Shown piece after piece: positions 16,422-25,299 of a stretch of DNA of 64,000 nucleotides. The notes below the pieces were generated by a model. It made no database searches and had not been told where the DNA came from. It was given only the letters and a program-made list of their open reading frames with translations. Every line of letters begins with the position of its first letter. Position 1 is the stretch's first letter. The position numbers and the translations under genes were made by a program. Source of the DNA: Prosthecobacter sp. (GTDB lineage: Bacteria > Verrucomicrobiota > Verrucomicrobiia > Verrucomicrobiales > Verrucomicrobiaceae); NCBI RefSeq assembly GCF_020439865.1, contig NZ_JAGRPF010000149.1, forward strand, positions 1 to 64,000. Reading direction: 5' to 3'.

Positions 16422-19256
16422 TCAGTTCAAGAATCGAAACTCAGGCGTGGACCACAGGGTCTGAATGAACCGCGCCCAAAGATCCCGGATGTCTTCGGTG
16501 CTGGCGTTGCCAGAAGCGCTGGATTCGAGGAAGTCACGGACCTGATTCCGCTCGTGGTCCGTTGCCGCGCGCTGAAGAGAAGTTTGGAAGGCGTTCTGAA
16601 TGCGCTGGTCCGTGTCGGGCGATGATTTGAGCACGACCTCGGCGGCGGCGCGGGCCTGTTCGATGACCTTGGGCGAGTTCATCAGGAAGAGCGCCTGCGT
16701 GGCGACGGTGCTGGTCGTTCGCTGCGCGATGGGCTGGTTGATGTCGGCGAAGTCGAAGACTTCAAACAGCGGATGACGCACGTTGCGGAAAGCGGCGGTG
16801 TAGAGGCTGCGGCGTGTGTCGAGGAACTGATAACCGTATTCGAGATTTTGGATTTTTTGATCGTTGGCATCGACCGCCTTCGCCTCGCTGACTCCAGGGC
16901 CGCCGATGGAACGATCCAAGGTCCCAGCGGCGACGAGCATGGCGTCGCGCAGACACTCGGCATCCAGACGCTTGCGGTTCATGTGCGAAAGCAGGCGGTT
17001 GTCAGGATCCTGAACGAGCGCGGGCGCATTGGAGGTCATGCGATAGGTGCGGCTCATGACCATTTCTTTGACCAGACGCTTCAAGCTCCAGCCGTCCTCG
17101 ATAAACTTCACGGCGAGATGATCGAGGAGCTCTGGATGACTCGGCAGTTCGCCGGTGGAACCGAAGTTGTCGGTTGTGCGCACGATGCCGGCGCCGAAGA
17201 GCCAGTGCCAGACATGATTGACCATGACACGGGAGGTGAGCGGATGATCGCGCGATGTCATCCACTGCGCGAGCTGCAAACGACCGCTGGCATCGGCAGG
17301 AACACCCGGAGCATCGGGGCGCATGGCCACCTGGATGAAACCACGCGGCACGACGTCGCCGAGATTGCGAATGCTGCCGCGGATGTGGATCTTCGCATCC
17401 TCAGGTGCCGAGTCATCAGCCACGGACATGGCCTCCGAGCGCTCCGGCATCTCCTTTTGCAGCGTCTTGAGTTTTTTCTCCAACTCTGCGAGCTGCATTT
17501 TGAGCGCTGTAATCTTGGAGGACTCCTTGGCGGGCTCCTCGTCCTTCACCACCTCTCCGGCGGACAGGAACTGCACCGCGTCGACGGTCACAAAACCTTC
17601 CGACCCGGCGTTGGAGACGAGTACAAATCCCTGACCGTTTGTTTCGAAGCGGTAGGTGCCCAGCGAGGCAAATTGCAGCCCCTTGAGACTCTCGGTGGCC
17701 ATTTTGACCACTTTCAAGTCCTCGCCGTCGGCATGCATGATGGTGATGGATACGCGTTCCGCCCGGCTGGGGCCGGCGTTGTAGGCGAGGCGAACCTCGT
17801 AACGGCCCGCCTCCGGAAACCTCGGCGCGAACGAGACGGTCTTCTCGCCTTTGCCCTCGTCTTTGTCACTGAGATAACCCTCATTGATGTATGGGGCGTA
17901 GCTGGTGGAGCGCTTCCAGTCGCCGACGATTTGCGCTTCGCTGTCATCGACGACGATGCCGGAAAGATCTTTGGCCGAGATGGTTTTGCGTTTTCTCAGA
18001 TCGGCACTGCCGGCATCCCGCAGATCATCTTTAAGCCCGGCGATTTGAGTCTTGAGTTCAGCGACCTGCTTCTCGTGCTTCTGCATGACGATCTCAGCCT
18101 CGCCATCGAGCGGCAGCGGCGAGTCGATCCAGTGCGCAACGTTGTCCGTGTAATTTCGAAGCGTCTTGGTGCTGCGCATGATGCCGGCCAGCGCATAGTA
18201 GTCGCGCGTGGAGATGGGATCGAATTTATGATCGTGGCAGCGGGCGCAGCCGATGGTCATGCCAAGGAAGGCGCGGCCCATGGTGTCGAGTTGTTCATCG
18301 ACGATGTCCATGCGCAGCATGCCTTTGTCCTGCTCCTCGTAGTTGGTGGGACCGAGAGCAAGGAATCCGGTGGCGGTGAGCTGACGGCGGCGCTGCGCCG
18401 CATTTTTATACGGCATGAGGTCGCCCGCGATCTGCTCGGTGATCATGCGATCGACGGGTGCGTCGTCACGAATGGATTCAAGAACGTAGTCGCGAAAGCG
18501 CCACGCGTCTTTGAATGGCAGCGAGCGCCCGCCGCCGGAAGATTCGGCAAAGCGCGCGATGTCGAGCCAGTGAGAGGCGAAACGTTCCGCGAAGGCCGTG
18601 GAGTTCAGGAGTTCATCGACCAGCTTCTCATAGGCGGCAGGGGTCAGCGCCGAACTCGAAGCTGCGGCGTCCGGAGGCAGTCCGGTGAGATCGAAGAAAA
18701 GACGACGCACGAGCGTTTGGGAGTCGGCTTCAGGCGCGGGCTTGAGCTGGTTCGCTTCGAGTTTCGCGAGAATAAAGCGGTCGATGTCATTGGCAGGCCA
18801 CGCCGTGTTCTTCACCGCAGGTGGAGCCACGGGCTTTGGCGGCTGAAAGGACCAGAAACTGCCATCGGCACGAGGCTGACGATGAGAGGCTGATTTTTCG
18901 ACACCACCTTCGCGAGGATCGGGCGCACCGGATTCGATCCAGAGTTTGAGATCGGCGATTTCGCTGTCCTTGAGCTTCCGCTTCGGCGGCATTTTCAAAT
19001 CACGGTCAACGTAGGTCACCGCATGCCAGAGCGGACTCTCGGTGAGCTTGCCGGGAACGATGGCCGGGCCGGAATCACCACCCGTCTGCCAGCCGGCGCG
19101 GGAGTCGAGCCGCAGTCCTCCCTTTTGCTTGTCGGGACCATGACAGTCGATGCAGTTGGCGATGAGAAGCGGGCGGATGCGCTGCTCAAAATGCGTCGTG
19201 TCCGCAGCACCGGCTGCGGCGGACATGAGAAGTGTGATGAGGGTGCATCGGATCAT
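16422..19256 (-). CDS. Planctomycete-type cytochrome c / DUF1549 / DUF1553 protein with inserted beta-sandwich domain
   Basis: The 944-residue secreted protein starts with a Sec signal (residues 1-17). It has a PSCyt1 haem domain with C35-I-D-C38-H39-G, then a DUF1549 region containing a second haem-like motif (GCARCHDHKFDPIS) and a C-terminal DUF1553 region (MVNHVWHWLFGAGIVRT; TSTVATQALFLMNSP). Between them, at about 430-560, lies a beta-sandwich resembling the golvesin/xanthan-lyase carbohydrate-binding domain (PRFPEAGRYEVRLAYNAGP). A coiled-coil segment follows it. Such proteins are hallmarks of the PVC phyla and have been proposed to act in periplasmic redox or polysaccharide processing. 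No DUF1501 partner is adjacent here. Confidence 0.9.
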   Translation of the reverse strand: MIRCTLITLLMSAAAGAADTTHFEQRIRPLLIANCIDCHGPDKQKGGLRLDSRAGWQTGGDSGPAIVPGKLTESPLWHAVTYVDRDLKMPPKRKLKDSEIADLKLWIESGAPDPREGGVEKSASHRQPRADGSFWSFQPPKPVAPPAVKNTAWPANDIDRFILAKLEANQLKPAPEADSQTLVRRLFFDLTGLPPDAAASSSALTPAAYEKLVDELLNSTAFAERFASHWLDIARFAESSGGGRSLPFKDAWRFRDYVLESIRDDAPVDRMITEQIAGDLMPYKNAAQRRRQLTATGFLALGPTNYEEQDKGMLRMDIVDEQLDTMGRAFLGMTIGCARCHDHKFDPISTRDYYALAGIMRSTKTLRNYTDNVAHWIDSPLPLDGEAEIVMQKHEKQVAELKTQIAGLKDDLRDAGSADLRKRKTISAKDLSGIVVDDSEAQIVGDWKRSTSYAPYINEGYLSDKDEGKGEKTVSFAPRFPEAGRYEVRLAYNAGPSRAERVSITIMHADGEDLKVVKMATESLKGLQFASLGTYRFETNGQGFVLVSNAGSEGFVTVDAVQFLSAGEVVKDEEPAKESSKITALKMQLAELEKKLKTLQKEMPERSEAMSVADDSAPEDAKIHIRGSIRNLGDVVPRGFIQVAMRPDAPGVPADASGRLQLAQWMTSRDHPLTSRVMVNHVWHWLFGAGIVRTTDNFGSTGELPSHPELLDHLAVKFIEDGWSLKRLVKEMVMSRTYRMTSNAPALVQDPDNRLLSHMNRKRLDAECLRDAMLVAAGTLDRSIGGPGVSEAKAVDANDQKIQNLEYGYQFLDTRRSLYTAAFRNVRHPLFEVFDFADINQPIAQRTTSTVATQALFLMNSPKVIEQARAAAEVVLKSSPDTDQRIQNAFQTSLQRAATDHERNQVRDFLESSASGNASTEDIRDLWARFIQTLWSTPEFRFLN

Positions 19257-19296
19257 CAGGGGTGCGAAGGCAAACGAGACGCGCTCTGGGGCTCTT

Positions 19297-20004
19297 TCAG
19301 GCGGTAAACCGCAGGACGTAGTGCTGCTGGTAGCGGCCGACGACTTCCGTTCTGGAAAGTCCCGCCTGTTTGGCCATGAGCGTCAGATCGGCGACCGTTT
19401 CGGGAAAGTCATACGCGGCCACATGCGCACAGGCGTCATCGAGATGTTCGGGCTGGACCTCCGTCCAGTGCGTGCGCATGAAATTCAGATAGTCATCGAG
19501 ATACTGCTCACGGCTCTGGCCCTCCTCCCGCACGACATCGACCATGATGAACTGACCTCCAGAAACTAGGCGTTCCGCGCAGGCATGAAAAAGCCGCTGT
19601 TTGGCGGCTGGATCCAGATGATGCACGGCGAAACCGGTGAAGATGACGTCGAAGGCCGAATCCGTGTCCTCCACGGCCTGCAGCATGTCCTTGTGATGCA
19701 GCGCAGCATTGGGGATGCCTTTCAAATGAATGCGCGCCTCATCCAGTGCCGAAGCGGAAAGATCGACGCCATCATATGTCTCCGGCAGCGCCGCCTGAAG
19801 ACAGGACGAGAGAAAACGGGCATTGCCGCAGCCCAGGTCGAGGAGGTGATAGGGCCCCTGTGCGCGGCGCTCCTTCAGCAACGCAGTGACGTGTGCGTAG
19901 ATCTCGAGATGGAACATGTAGTTCTTCTCCGTGATGGCGTCATAGAGCGTCCACGCTTTGCGGAAAAGGGCGGTGTTGTCGTCTTGAGGAGGAGATTGAG
20001 TCAT
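19297..20004 (-). CDS. Class I SAM-dependent methyltransferase
   Basis: The 235-residue protein has methyltransferase motif I LLDLGCGNARFL, the acidic post-I residue in YDGVDLSASAL, and motif IV region FDVIFTGFAVHHLDP. I set the start at the ATG at 20004, which overlaps the stop of the MFS gene (ATGA). Upstream in-frame sequence is only the antisense of that transporter gene. Translational coupling to an MFS transporter suggests that the methylated product or its precursor is transported. The substrate cannot be read from sequence. Confidence 0.85.
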   Translation of the reverse strand: MTQSPPQDDNTALFRKAWTLYDAITEKNYMFHLEIYAHVTALLKERRAQGPYHLLDLGCGNARFLSSCLQAALPETYDGVDLSASALDEARIHLKGIPNAALHHKDMLQAVEDTDSAFDVIFTGFAVHHLDPAAKQRLFHACAERLVSGGQFIMVDVVREEGQSREQYLDDYLNFMRTHWTEVQPEHLDDACAHVAAYDFPETVADLTLMAKQAGLSRTEVVGRYQQHYVLRFTA

Positions 20005-21308
20005 GAGGAACGTGAAGCAGCGTCGGTACGGCCAAGAAGAACAACGACGGCACTCAGAGCAAGCATGGCGGCGATGCCGTTGAGCGCCATGCCCATGTCG
20101 TAGCGAGTTTTCAACCACGCGACCATCTCGGGACTGAGGTAGCCGGCGAGGTTGCCGAGGGCATTGATCAGCGCGATGCCCGCCGCAGCGGCGGTGCCGG
20201 AAAGAATGGCGGTGGGCAGCGCCCAGAAACAGGCTGCGGCGGACATGACGCCGGTGATGGCGATCGCGAGCGCCACCATTTTGAGAACCGGCGGCAGGCC
20301 AGGCTGGCCGCTGATCACGAATGCCACAGCTGCGACAAAGGCTGAGATGCCGACATGCCAGCGGCGCTCGCCAGTATGATCGGAATGCCGTCCTACGAGC
20401 ACCATCCCGACTGCGGCAAAGGCCCAAGGAATGGCGGAGTAGAGTCCGACGAGCCACTTGTCCTTCGTGAACGTATTTTCCACGATCTGCGGCAGCCAGA
20501 ATGAAGCGCCGTAGATGCCGACGACGATCCCGAAGTAAAACACACTGCAAAGCCAGACCTGCGGTGATTTGAAGGCGTCCAGCGCACTGTGATGGCGGTG
20601 TCCTTCGTCAGCCTTGGCCTGCTCGTCAGCGTCGAGGCGGCTTTGCAGCAGGCGCTTTTCATCATCGTTGAGCCAGTTCGCGTGCGAGGGTTTGTCAGTC
20701 AGCAAAAAGGGAACGGTGAGACCGATGAGAACGCTGGGCAGTCCTTCAACGATGAAGAGCCACTGCCAGGCCTTCAGACCATGCCAGTTGTCGGCCGTCT
20801 TGAGCAGCCAGCCGGAAAGCGGTGAACCGACGACACCTGCCAGCGCAATAGCGGTCATGAACCACGCCACCATGCGCGCCCGGTGCTCACGCGGGAACCA
20901 GTAGGTCAGGTAGAGGATGATGCCGGGAAAGAAACCGGCCTCCGCGATGCCGAGAATGAACCGCATCGTGTAAAACGAGACGGGGCTGGAACACCAGGCC
21001 ATCAATGCCGAAACAATGCCCCAGCCGATCATGATGCGGGCGATCCACAAACGCGCGCCGACGCGATGCAGGATGATGTTTCCCGGCACTTCAAAAAGGA
21101 AGTAGCCGATGAAAAAGATCCCGGAGCCCGTGGCAAAGACGGCATCGGAGAACCATGGCTCCGCCTTCATGCCAAGCTTCGCAAAACCCACGTTCACCCG
21201 GTCGAGATAGGCGAGGATGTAGCAGGCAAACAGGAACGGAATCAGCCGCCACGCCACCTTGCGATAGGTGGCGGCGGCGAAGGCAGGATCGGCGTCTGAG
21301 TTCGGCAT
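20001..21308 (-). CDS. MFS transporter, anion:cation symporter (phthalate/tartrate permease-like) group
   Basis: The 435-residue protein has 12 predicted membrane helices. The N-terminal signature WRLIPFLFACYILAYLDRVN is characteristic of the ACS subfamily, which imports organic anions such as tartrate, glucarate, phthalate or hydroxyphenylacetate with protons or sodium. The loop WFPREHRARMVAWFM is also typical. The substrate is uncertain. It overlaps the methyltransferase gene by 4 bases. The direction of transport is presumably import. Confidence 0.88.
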   Translation of the reverse strand: MPNSDADPAFAAATYRKVAWRLIPFLFACYILAYLDRVNVGFAKLGMKAEPWFSDAVFATGSGIFFIGYFLFEVPGNIILHRVGARLWIARIMIGWGIVSALMAWCSSPVSFYTMRFILGIAEAGFFPGIILYLTYWFPREHRARMVAWFMTAIALAGVVGSPLSGWLLKTADNWHGLKAWQWLFIVEGLPSVLIGLTVPFLLTDKPSHANWLNDDEKRLLQSRLDADEQAKADEGHRHHSALDAFKSPQVWLCSVFYFGIVVGIYGASFWLPQIVENTFTKDKWLVGLYSAIPWAFAAVGMVLVGRHSDHTGERRWHVGISAFVAAVAFVISGQPGLPPVLKMVALAIAITGVMSAAACFWALPTAILSGTAAAAGIALINALGNLAGYLSPEMVAWLKTRYDMGMALNGIAAMLALSAVVVLLGRTDAASRSS

Positions 21309-21365
21309 GCGGCCCGCATGAGAGCATCAATCAGACCTCACGCCAGCATTCGCTCGTCAACGCTT

Positions 21366-21650
21366 TCAATAAGGACGCGGACAGACCACGAAACCGTGGC
21401 CGTGCGGGCGATACCAGACGCCACGATGCGTGTAATAAGGTGCGCCTCCGTGATAAACACGCCGCGCCTCCCTTGGCAGAACAACCACTCCGCCCGGACT
21501 ATACGGGCTGTGAGGATTGCGTTCACCGGGAAGCACCGCCCGGCCTCCGGGACTGTAGGGACTGCGGGCACGCGGCCCCATCGGCGTGACGAAGCAGGAG
21601 GTCAGCGTGGTGAGAATCAGGACCGAGGAGAGGATATGACTGGTTTTCAT
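21366..21650 (-). CDS. Small lipoprotein with duplicated S-P-Y-S-P-G-G segment
   Basis: The 94-residue protein starts with a clear lipoprotein signal (LTTLTSC, Cys19). The mature part contains two copies of a short segment (SPYSPGGRAVLP at 30-41 and SPYSPGGVVVLP at 48-59) and ends with an aromatic, Gly/Pro-rich stretch (RGVWYRPHGHGFVV) reminiscent of small cell-envelope proteins with a YXG/WYR end. The function is unknown. It lies alone between the MFS transporter and the adenylating-enzyme gene on the opposite strand. Confidence 0.75.
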   Translation of the reverse strand: MKTSHILSSVLILTTLTSCFVTPMGPRARSPYSPGGRAVLPGERNPHSPYSPGGVVVLPREARRVYHGGAPYYTHRGVWYRPHGHGFVVCPRPY

Positions 21651-21800
21651 GGCGGAGAAGTTGGACCCAAACGACGGCCCGGCGTTGCAAAAAGGCCTTC
21701 AGCCGCGATCAGCAGCCCGGCGAGTACCTCGAAAGGGATGGATTTTCACTTTCGTTTATTGCGCCCCTTTCCAAAGTCCCGCTCCCAAACTCCGACCATC

Positions 21801-22862
21801 ATGACGCCCGAAGACGCCAAAAACCAGCTCGACAACCAAGTCCGTGAAACCATCGCGTGGCATTTCGCTCCAGAAACCGGTTGCCCCTTCTGGCTCGACT
21901 GGACAAAGAAGAACTTCGACCCGCGCGGCGTGGTGAATAGCTACGAGGACATCATCGCCAAGTTCCCGCACTTTGAAGACGAGTGGCTGCGCGACCAGCA
22001 GCCCGAGGTCTGGGTGCCTGCCGCATTCAAGGGCAAGCCCTTCAACATTTTCGAAACCGGCGGCACCACCGGCATGCCGAAGCAGCGCATCGGCTGGAAT
22101 GACTTCCGCGTCGATTACGAAGAGTTCAGCCACAAGCTCGACGACAAGCATTTCCCGCCTGGCGAGTCGTGGATCATGGTCGGACCCACCGGCCCGCGCC
22201 GTCTGCGCCTCGCCGTGGAGCATTTGGCAAACTACCGTGGCAGCGCCTGCTACTTCGTCGATCTCGACCCGCGCTTCGTGAAGAAGCTCATCTCCAACAA
22301 GCAGTTCGACGTCGCCCGCCAATACATGGACCACGTGGTCGATCAGGCTGTGCTGCTGCTGAAGAACCGCAAGATTTCCGCCATCTTCACCACGCCGAAG
22401 CTCCTCGAAGCCCTGGCCGAGAAAGTGGACCTCTACAGCGCCGGCATCCGCGGCTGCTTCGTCGGCGGCACCACGATGACTCCGCAGTATGTGCGTTTCA
22501 TCGTTGAAGAAGTGCTGGAGGGCAAAATCGGCTTCTATCCGACCTACGGCAACACGCTCATGGGACTGGCCGCCAGCGTGCCGCTCACGCCGGAGGACAA
22601 CTTCTCCATCACCTACTATGCCCCGCAGCCGCGTGCCGTGCTGCGCATCGTCGATCCAAAGCAGACGGACAAGACCGTCGAATACGACACCTGGGGCCGC
22701 GTGGAACTGACCACGCTGACGAAGGAATTTTTCATGCCGCGCTTCCTCGAGCGTGATGAAGCCATGCGCCGCAAACCGCGCGCCCCCTATGCCTGGGATG
22801 GTGTCGCCGACGTGCGTCCGTTTGGTGCGATGGAGAAGACCATCGTCGAAGGCGTGTACTGA
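21801..22862 (+). CDS. PaaK-like adenylating enzyme, short form
   Basis: The 353-residue protein has an AMP-binding-like loop FETGGTTGMPKQRI, corresponding to the S/T-G-T-T-G-x-P-K loop of acyl-CoA ligases. Later come YPTYGNTLMGLAAS (the Y/F-G-x-T-E-like region) and WGRVELTTLTKEFFMPR. It resembles phenylacetate-CoA-ligase-type enzymes but lacks the C-terminal lid domain (relatives are usually 420-450 residues), so it may activate but not transfer, or may need a partner. I set the start at the ATG at 21801. The preceding in-frame stretch is antisense to the lipoprotein gene. A strong terminator follows. The substrate is unknown, probably an aromatic or other carboxylic acid. Confidence 0.7.
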   Translation: MTPEDAKNQLDNQVRETIAWHFAPETGCPFWLDWTKKNFDPRGVVNSYEDIIAKFPHFEDEWLRDQQPEVWVPAAFKGKPFNIFETGGTTGMPKQRIGWNDFRVDYEEFSHKLDDKHFPPGESWIMVGPTGPRRLRLAVEHLANYRGSACYFVDLDPRFVKKLISNKQFDVARQYMDHVVDQAVLLLKNRKISAIFTTPKLLEALAEKVDLYSAGIRGCFVGGTTMTPQYVRFIVEEVLEGKIGFYPTYGNTLMGLAASVPLTPEDNFSITYYAPQPRAVLRIVDPKQTDKTVEYDTWGRVELTTLTKEFFMPRFLERDEAMRRKPRAPYAWDGVADVRPFGAMEKTIVEGVY

Positions 22863-22889
22863 TTCTGCGGCGTCCTTGAGCCGCTCTAC

Positions 22890-22928
22890 AGCCGGGGATG
22901 CGCACGACGCATCCCCGGCTTGTTTTTT
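22890..22928 (+). terminator. Rho-independent terminator
   Basis: A perfect 13-base-pair stem (22890-22902 with 22908-22920) has a 5-base loop, and the right arm is followed immediately by TGTTTTTT. It ends transcription of the adenylating-enzyme gene and insulates the downstream plsX-fabH operon. Confidence 0.9.
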
Positions 22929-23028
22929 GGGCTCTCCAAGCCGGGAAAACTCCCATTTGCATTCCAGCCGCCGCACGCTTTAAGACTCGCCTCCCGATAC
23001 TCTTGAAGACCACCACGCACACGCAGGC

Positions 23029-24051
23029 ATGAAGATCGCACTGGATGTCATGGGGGGCGATTTCGCCCCGCAAAATCCCATTGGCGGCGTCAAACTCGCC
23101 CTCGAATCCCTGCCCTCCATCACCAAGCTGTTCCTGGTGGGTGTGCCCGAGGTCATCGAGAAGGAATTGCAGGTTCAGGGCGTCTCCAGTCCCAAGCTGG
23201 AAATCGTCCCCGCCAGCCAGGTTGTGGAGATGTCCGACAGCGGCCTAGACGCCGTGCGCAAGAAGAAGGACAGCTCCATCAGCCGCGCGGTCGATCTCGT
23301 GAAGGATGGCACGGCCGACGCCGTCGTCAGCGCCGGACACACTGGAGCCGCGGTGACGGCCTCGCTGATCAAAATGCGCACGCTCACCCACATCGAGCGC
23401 CCGGCCATCGCCTCGATCATGCCGTCGCTGACCAAGCACTGGATCTTGATCGACGCCGGTGCCAATCCCGACAGCGAGCCTGCCCATCTGGTGCAAAACG
23501 CCATCATGGGCAGCGCCTATGCCCGCCACGTGCTTGGCCGCGACAATCCGAGCATCGGCCTCATGTCGAACGGCACCGAGGAGGAAAAGGGCAACGCGCT
23601 GTGCAAGGAGACAAGCAAGCTGCTGCGTCACACGGCGGGCCTGAACTTCATCGGCAACGTCGAAGGCCACGATGTCTGGGACACGCCGCCCGATGTCGTC
23701 GTGTGCGACGGCTTCACCGGCAACGTCATTTTGAAGAACGCCGAGGCGCTCTCCCATGCGATCTTCAGCATGGTGAAGAGTGAAATTAAGAGCTCGTTCT
23801 GGACCAAGATCGGCGGCCTGCTCGCCAAGCCGGCCTTCAAGCGCGTCCACACCCGCACCAATCCCGACGAGGTCGGCGGCATGCCGCTGCTGGGCCTCCG
23901 CGGCATCACCATCATTTCCCACGGCAGCGCATCTCCGCTTGCCATGAAGAACGCCATCCGGCAGGCTTGCGAATCCATCAAACATCAGGTGAATCCGCAC
24001 ATCGAAGCCGCCGCCACCGCCCATTCCATTTCCCTCCATGCCCGCTCCTAG
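23029..24051 (+). CDS. plsX: Phosphate acyltransferase PlsX
   Basis: PlsX converts acyl-ACP and phosphate to acyl-phosphate, the donor for PlsY in phospholipid synthesis. The 340 residues begin with the diagnostic MKIALDVMGGDFAP. VVSAGHTGAAV, DAGANPDSEP, VCDGFTGNVILK and a C-terminal SHGSAS are all family landmarks. The upstream rpmF often found with plsX is absent; the gene follows a terminator and so has its own promoter. The last 14 bases overlap the start of fabH, as is common in this operon. Confidence 0.96.
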   Translation: MKIALDVMGGDFAPQNPIGGVKLALESLPSITKLFLVGVPEVIEKELQVQGVSSPKLEIVPASQVVEMSDSGLDAVRKKKDSSISRAVDLVKDGTADAVVSAGHTGAAVTASLIKMRTLTHIERPAIASIMPSLTKHWILIDAGANPDSEPAHLVQNAIMGSAYARHVLGRDNPSIGLMSNGTEEEKGNALCKETSKLLRHTAGLNFIGNVEGHDVWDTPPDVVVCDGFTGNVILKNAEALSHAIFSMVKSEIKSSFWTKIGGLLAKPAFKRVHTRTNPDEVGGMPLLGLRGITIISHGSASPLAMKNAIRQACESIKHQVNPHIEAAATAHSISLHARS

Positions 24052-25057
24052 TTCCCCGTCCTTTTGCGCCTCCAGCATCATCGGCACCGGCAGCTACATG
24101 CCCGACAAAGTGCTGACCAACGATGACCTCTCCAAGATCGTCGACACCTCCGACGAGTGGATCACCTCGCGCACGGGCATCAAGGAACGCCGCATCGCCG
24201 CGGAAGGTCAGGCCACCAGTGACCTCGCCGCCGAGGCCGCACGCCGCGCCATGGAAAACGCCGGCGTTTCCGCGGAGGAGATCAAGCTCATCATCGTCGC
24301 CACCGTCACACCGGACATGTTCTTCCCGTCCACGGCCTGCTTTGTGCAGAAAAAGCTCGGTGCAGTGAACGCGGTCTGCTTTGACATCTCCGCCGCCTGC
24401 TCCGGCTTCTTGTACGCCCTGCAGGTCGCCCGCCATTTCATCAACACCGGCAACCGCACCACCGCCCTCGTCATCGGCGCAGAAAAGCTCAGCAGCCTCA
24501 TCAACTGGAAGGACCGCAACACCTGCGTGCTCTTCGGGGATGGTGCCGGCGCCGTGGTCCTTCGCAAAGCGGCTGCGTCTGAGTCCGACGCCCCCGGCCG
24601 GGTGCTTTCCACCGTCATGGGCACCGACGGCACCCTCGCCGACGTGCTCAAGGTCCCCGGCGGCGGCTCCTCCTGCCCGATCACTGCAGAAAACGTCGAG
24701 TCCCGCCCGAACACGATCCACATGGAGGGCCGTGAAACCTTCAAGCACGCCGTCACCCGCATGCTGGAGGCCTCCCAGCAGGCCCTGGAAATGGCCGGCC
24801 TCTCCGCCTCCGACGTGTCCCTCGTCATCCCCCATCAGGCCAACGCCCGCATCATCAGCGCGATCGCCGAGCGCCTGAACCTGCCGCCGGAGCGCGTCTT
24901 CATGAACCTCGACAAATACGGCAACACCAGCGCCGCCACGATCCCCGTGGCCCTCGACGAGGCCAACAAGGCCGGACGCCTCAAACCCGGCGACGTCGTG
25001 CTCCTCGTCGCCTTCGGCGGCGGCTTCACCTGGGCCAGCTCCGTCGTGCGCTGGTAG
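24038..25057 (+). CDS. fabH: 3-oxoacyl-ACP synthase III
   Basis: FabH condenses acetyl-CoA with malonyl-ACP to start fatty-acid synthesis. The 339-residue protein has the active-site Cys121 in DISAACSGFLYA, the His in IPHQANARI and the Asn in KYGNTSAAT, the complete Cys-His-Asn triad. EWITSRTGIKERR near the N-terminus is also diagnostic. The ATG lies within the end of plsX, so translation is probably coupled. The gene marks the edge of core genome before the accessory island at 25.1-29.2 kb. Confidence 0.97.
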   Translation: MPAPSSPSFCASSIIGTGSYMPDKVLTNDDLSKIVDTSDEWITSRTGIKERRIAAEGQATSDLAAEAARRAMENAGVSAEEIKLIIVATVTPDMFFPSTACFVQKKLGAVNAVCFDISAACSGFLYALQVARHFINTGNRTTALVIGAEKLSSLINWKDRNTCVLFGDGAGAVVLRKAAASESDAPGRVLSTVMGTDGTLADVLKVPGGGSSCPITAENVESRPNTIHMEGRETFKHAVTRMLEASQQALEMAGLSASDVSLVIPHQANARIISAIAERLNLPPERVFMNLDKYGNTSAATIPVALDEANKAGRLKPGDVVLLVAFGGGFTWASSVVRW

Positions 25058-25158
25058 TCTTGGGTGAGACAGGCAGAGGATCCATGGCAGCCGAAAGCGT
25101 TGCAACGGCTGGTGACAGGGGCCTGATCGTGGCCTCCGTGGGGGCTGCAGCCCTCAGC

Positions 25159-25287
25159 TCACTTTCTCGGTTCTTTGTTCACCACCCACAGCACGGCCGC
25201 CACCACCAGTCCGGTTCCCACGGCTTTGACCGCCTCTTTGACCAGAAAAGCCTGGGTGAATCCTGCCCCACAGACGCCTTGAATCAT
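25159..25287 (-). CDS. Putative 42-residue membrane peptide
   Basis: A short reading frame with an ATG at 25287 begins 12 bases after the stop of the DUF3037 gene on the same strand. It encodes a peptide with one hydrophobic helix (AVGTGLVVAAVLWVV) and a basic tail (NKEPRK). The ribosome-binding site is weak. It could be a small partner of the HipA-like/DUF3037 pair or a chance frame. The remaining 101 bases to fabH hold no feature I can support. Confidence 0.4.
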   Translation of the reverse strand: MIQGVCGAGFTQAFLVKEAVKAVGTGLVVAAVLWVVNKEPRK

Positions 25288-25299
25288 CACGATGATCCC

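Noticed and set aside
16773-18893. 706-codon plus-strand open frame opposite the DUF1549/DUF1553 gene
   Set aside because: It is antisense to a well-supported gene, has an unnatural His/Arg/Val-rich composition and no start signal.
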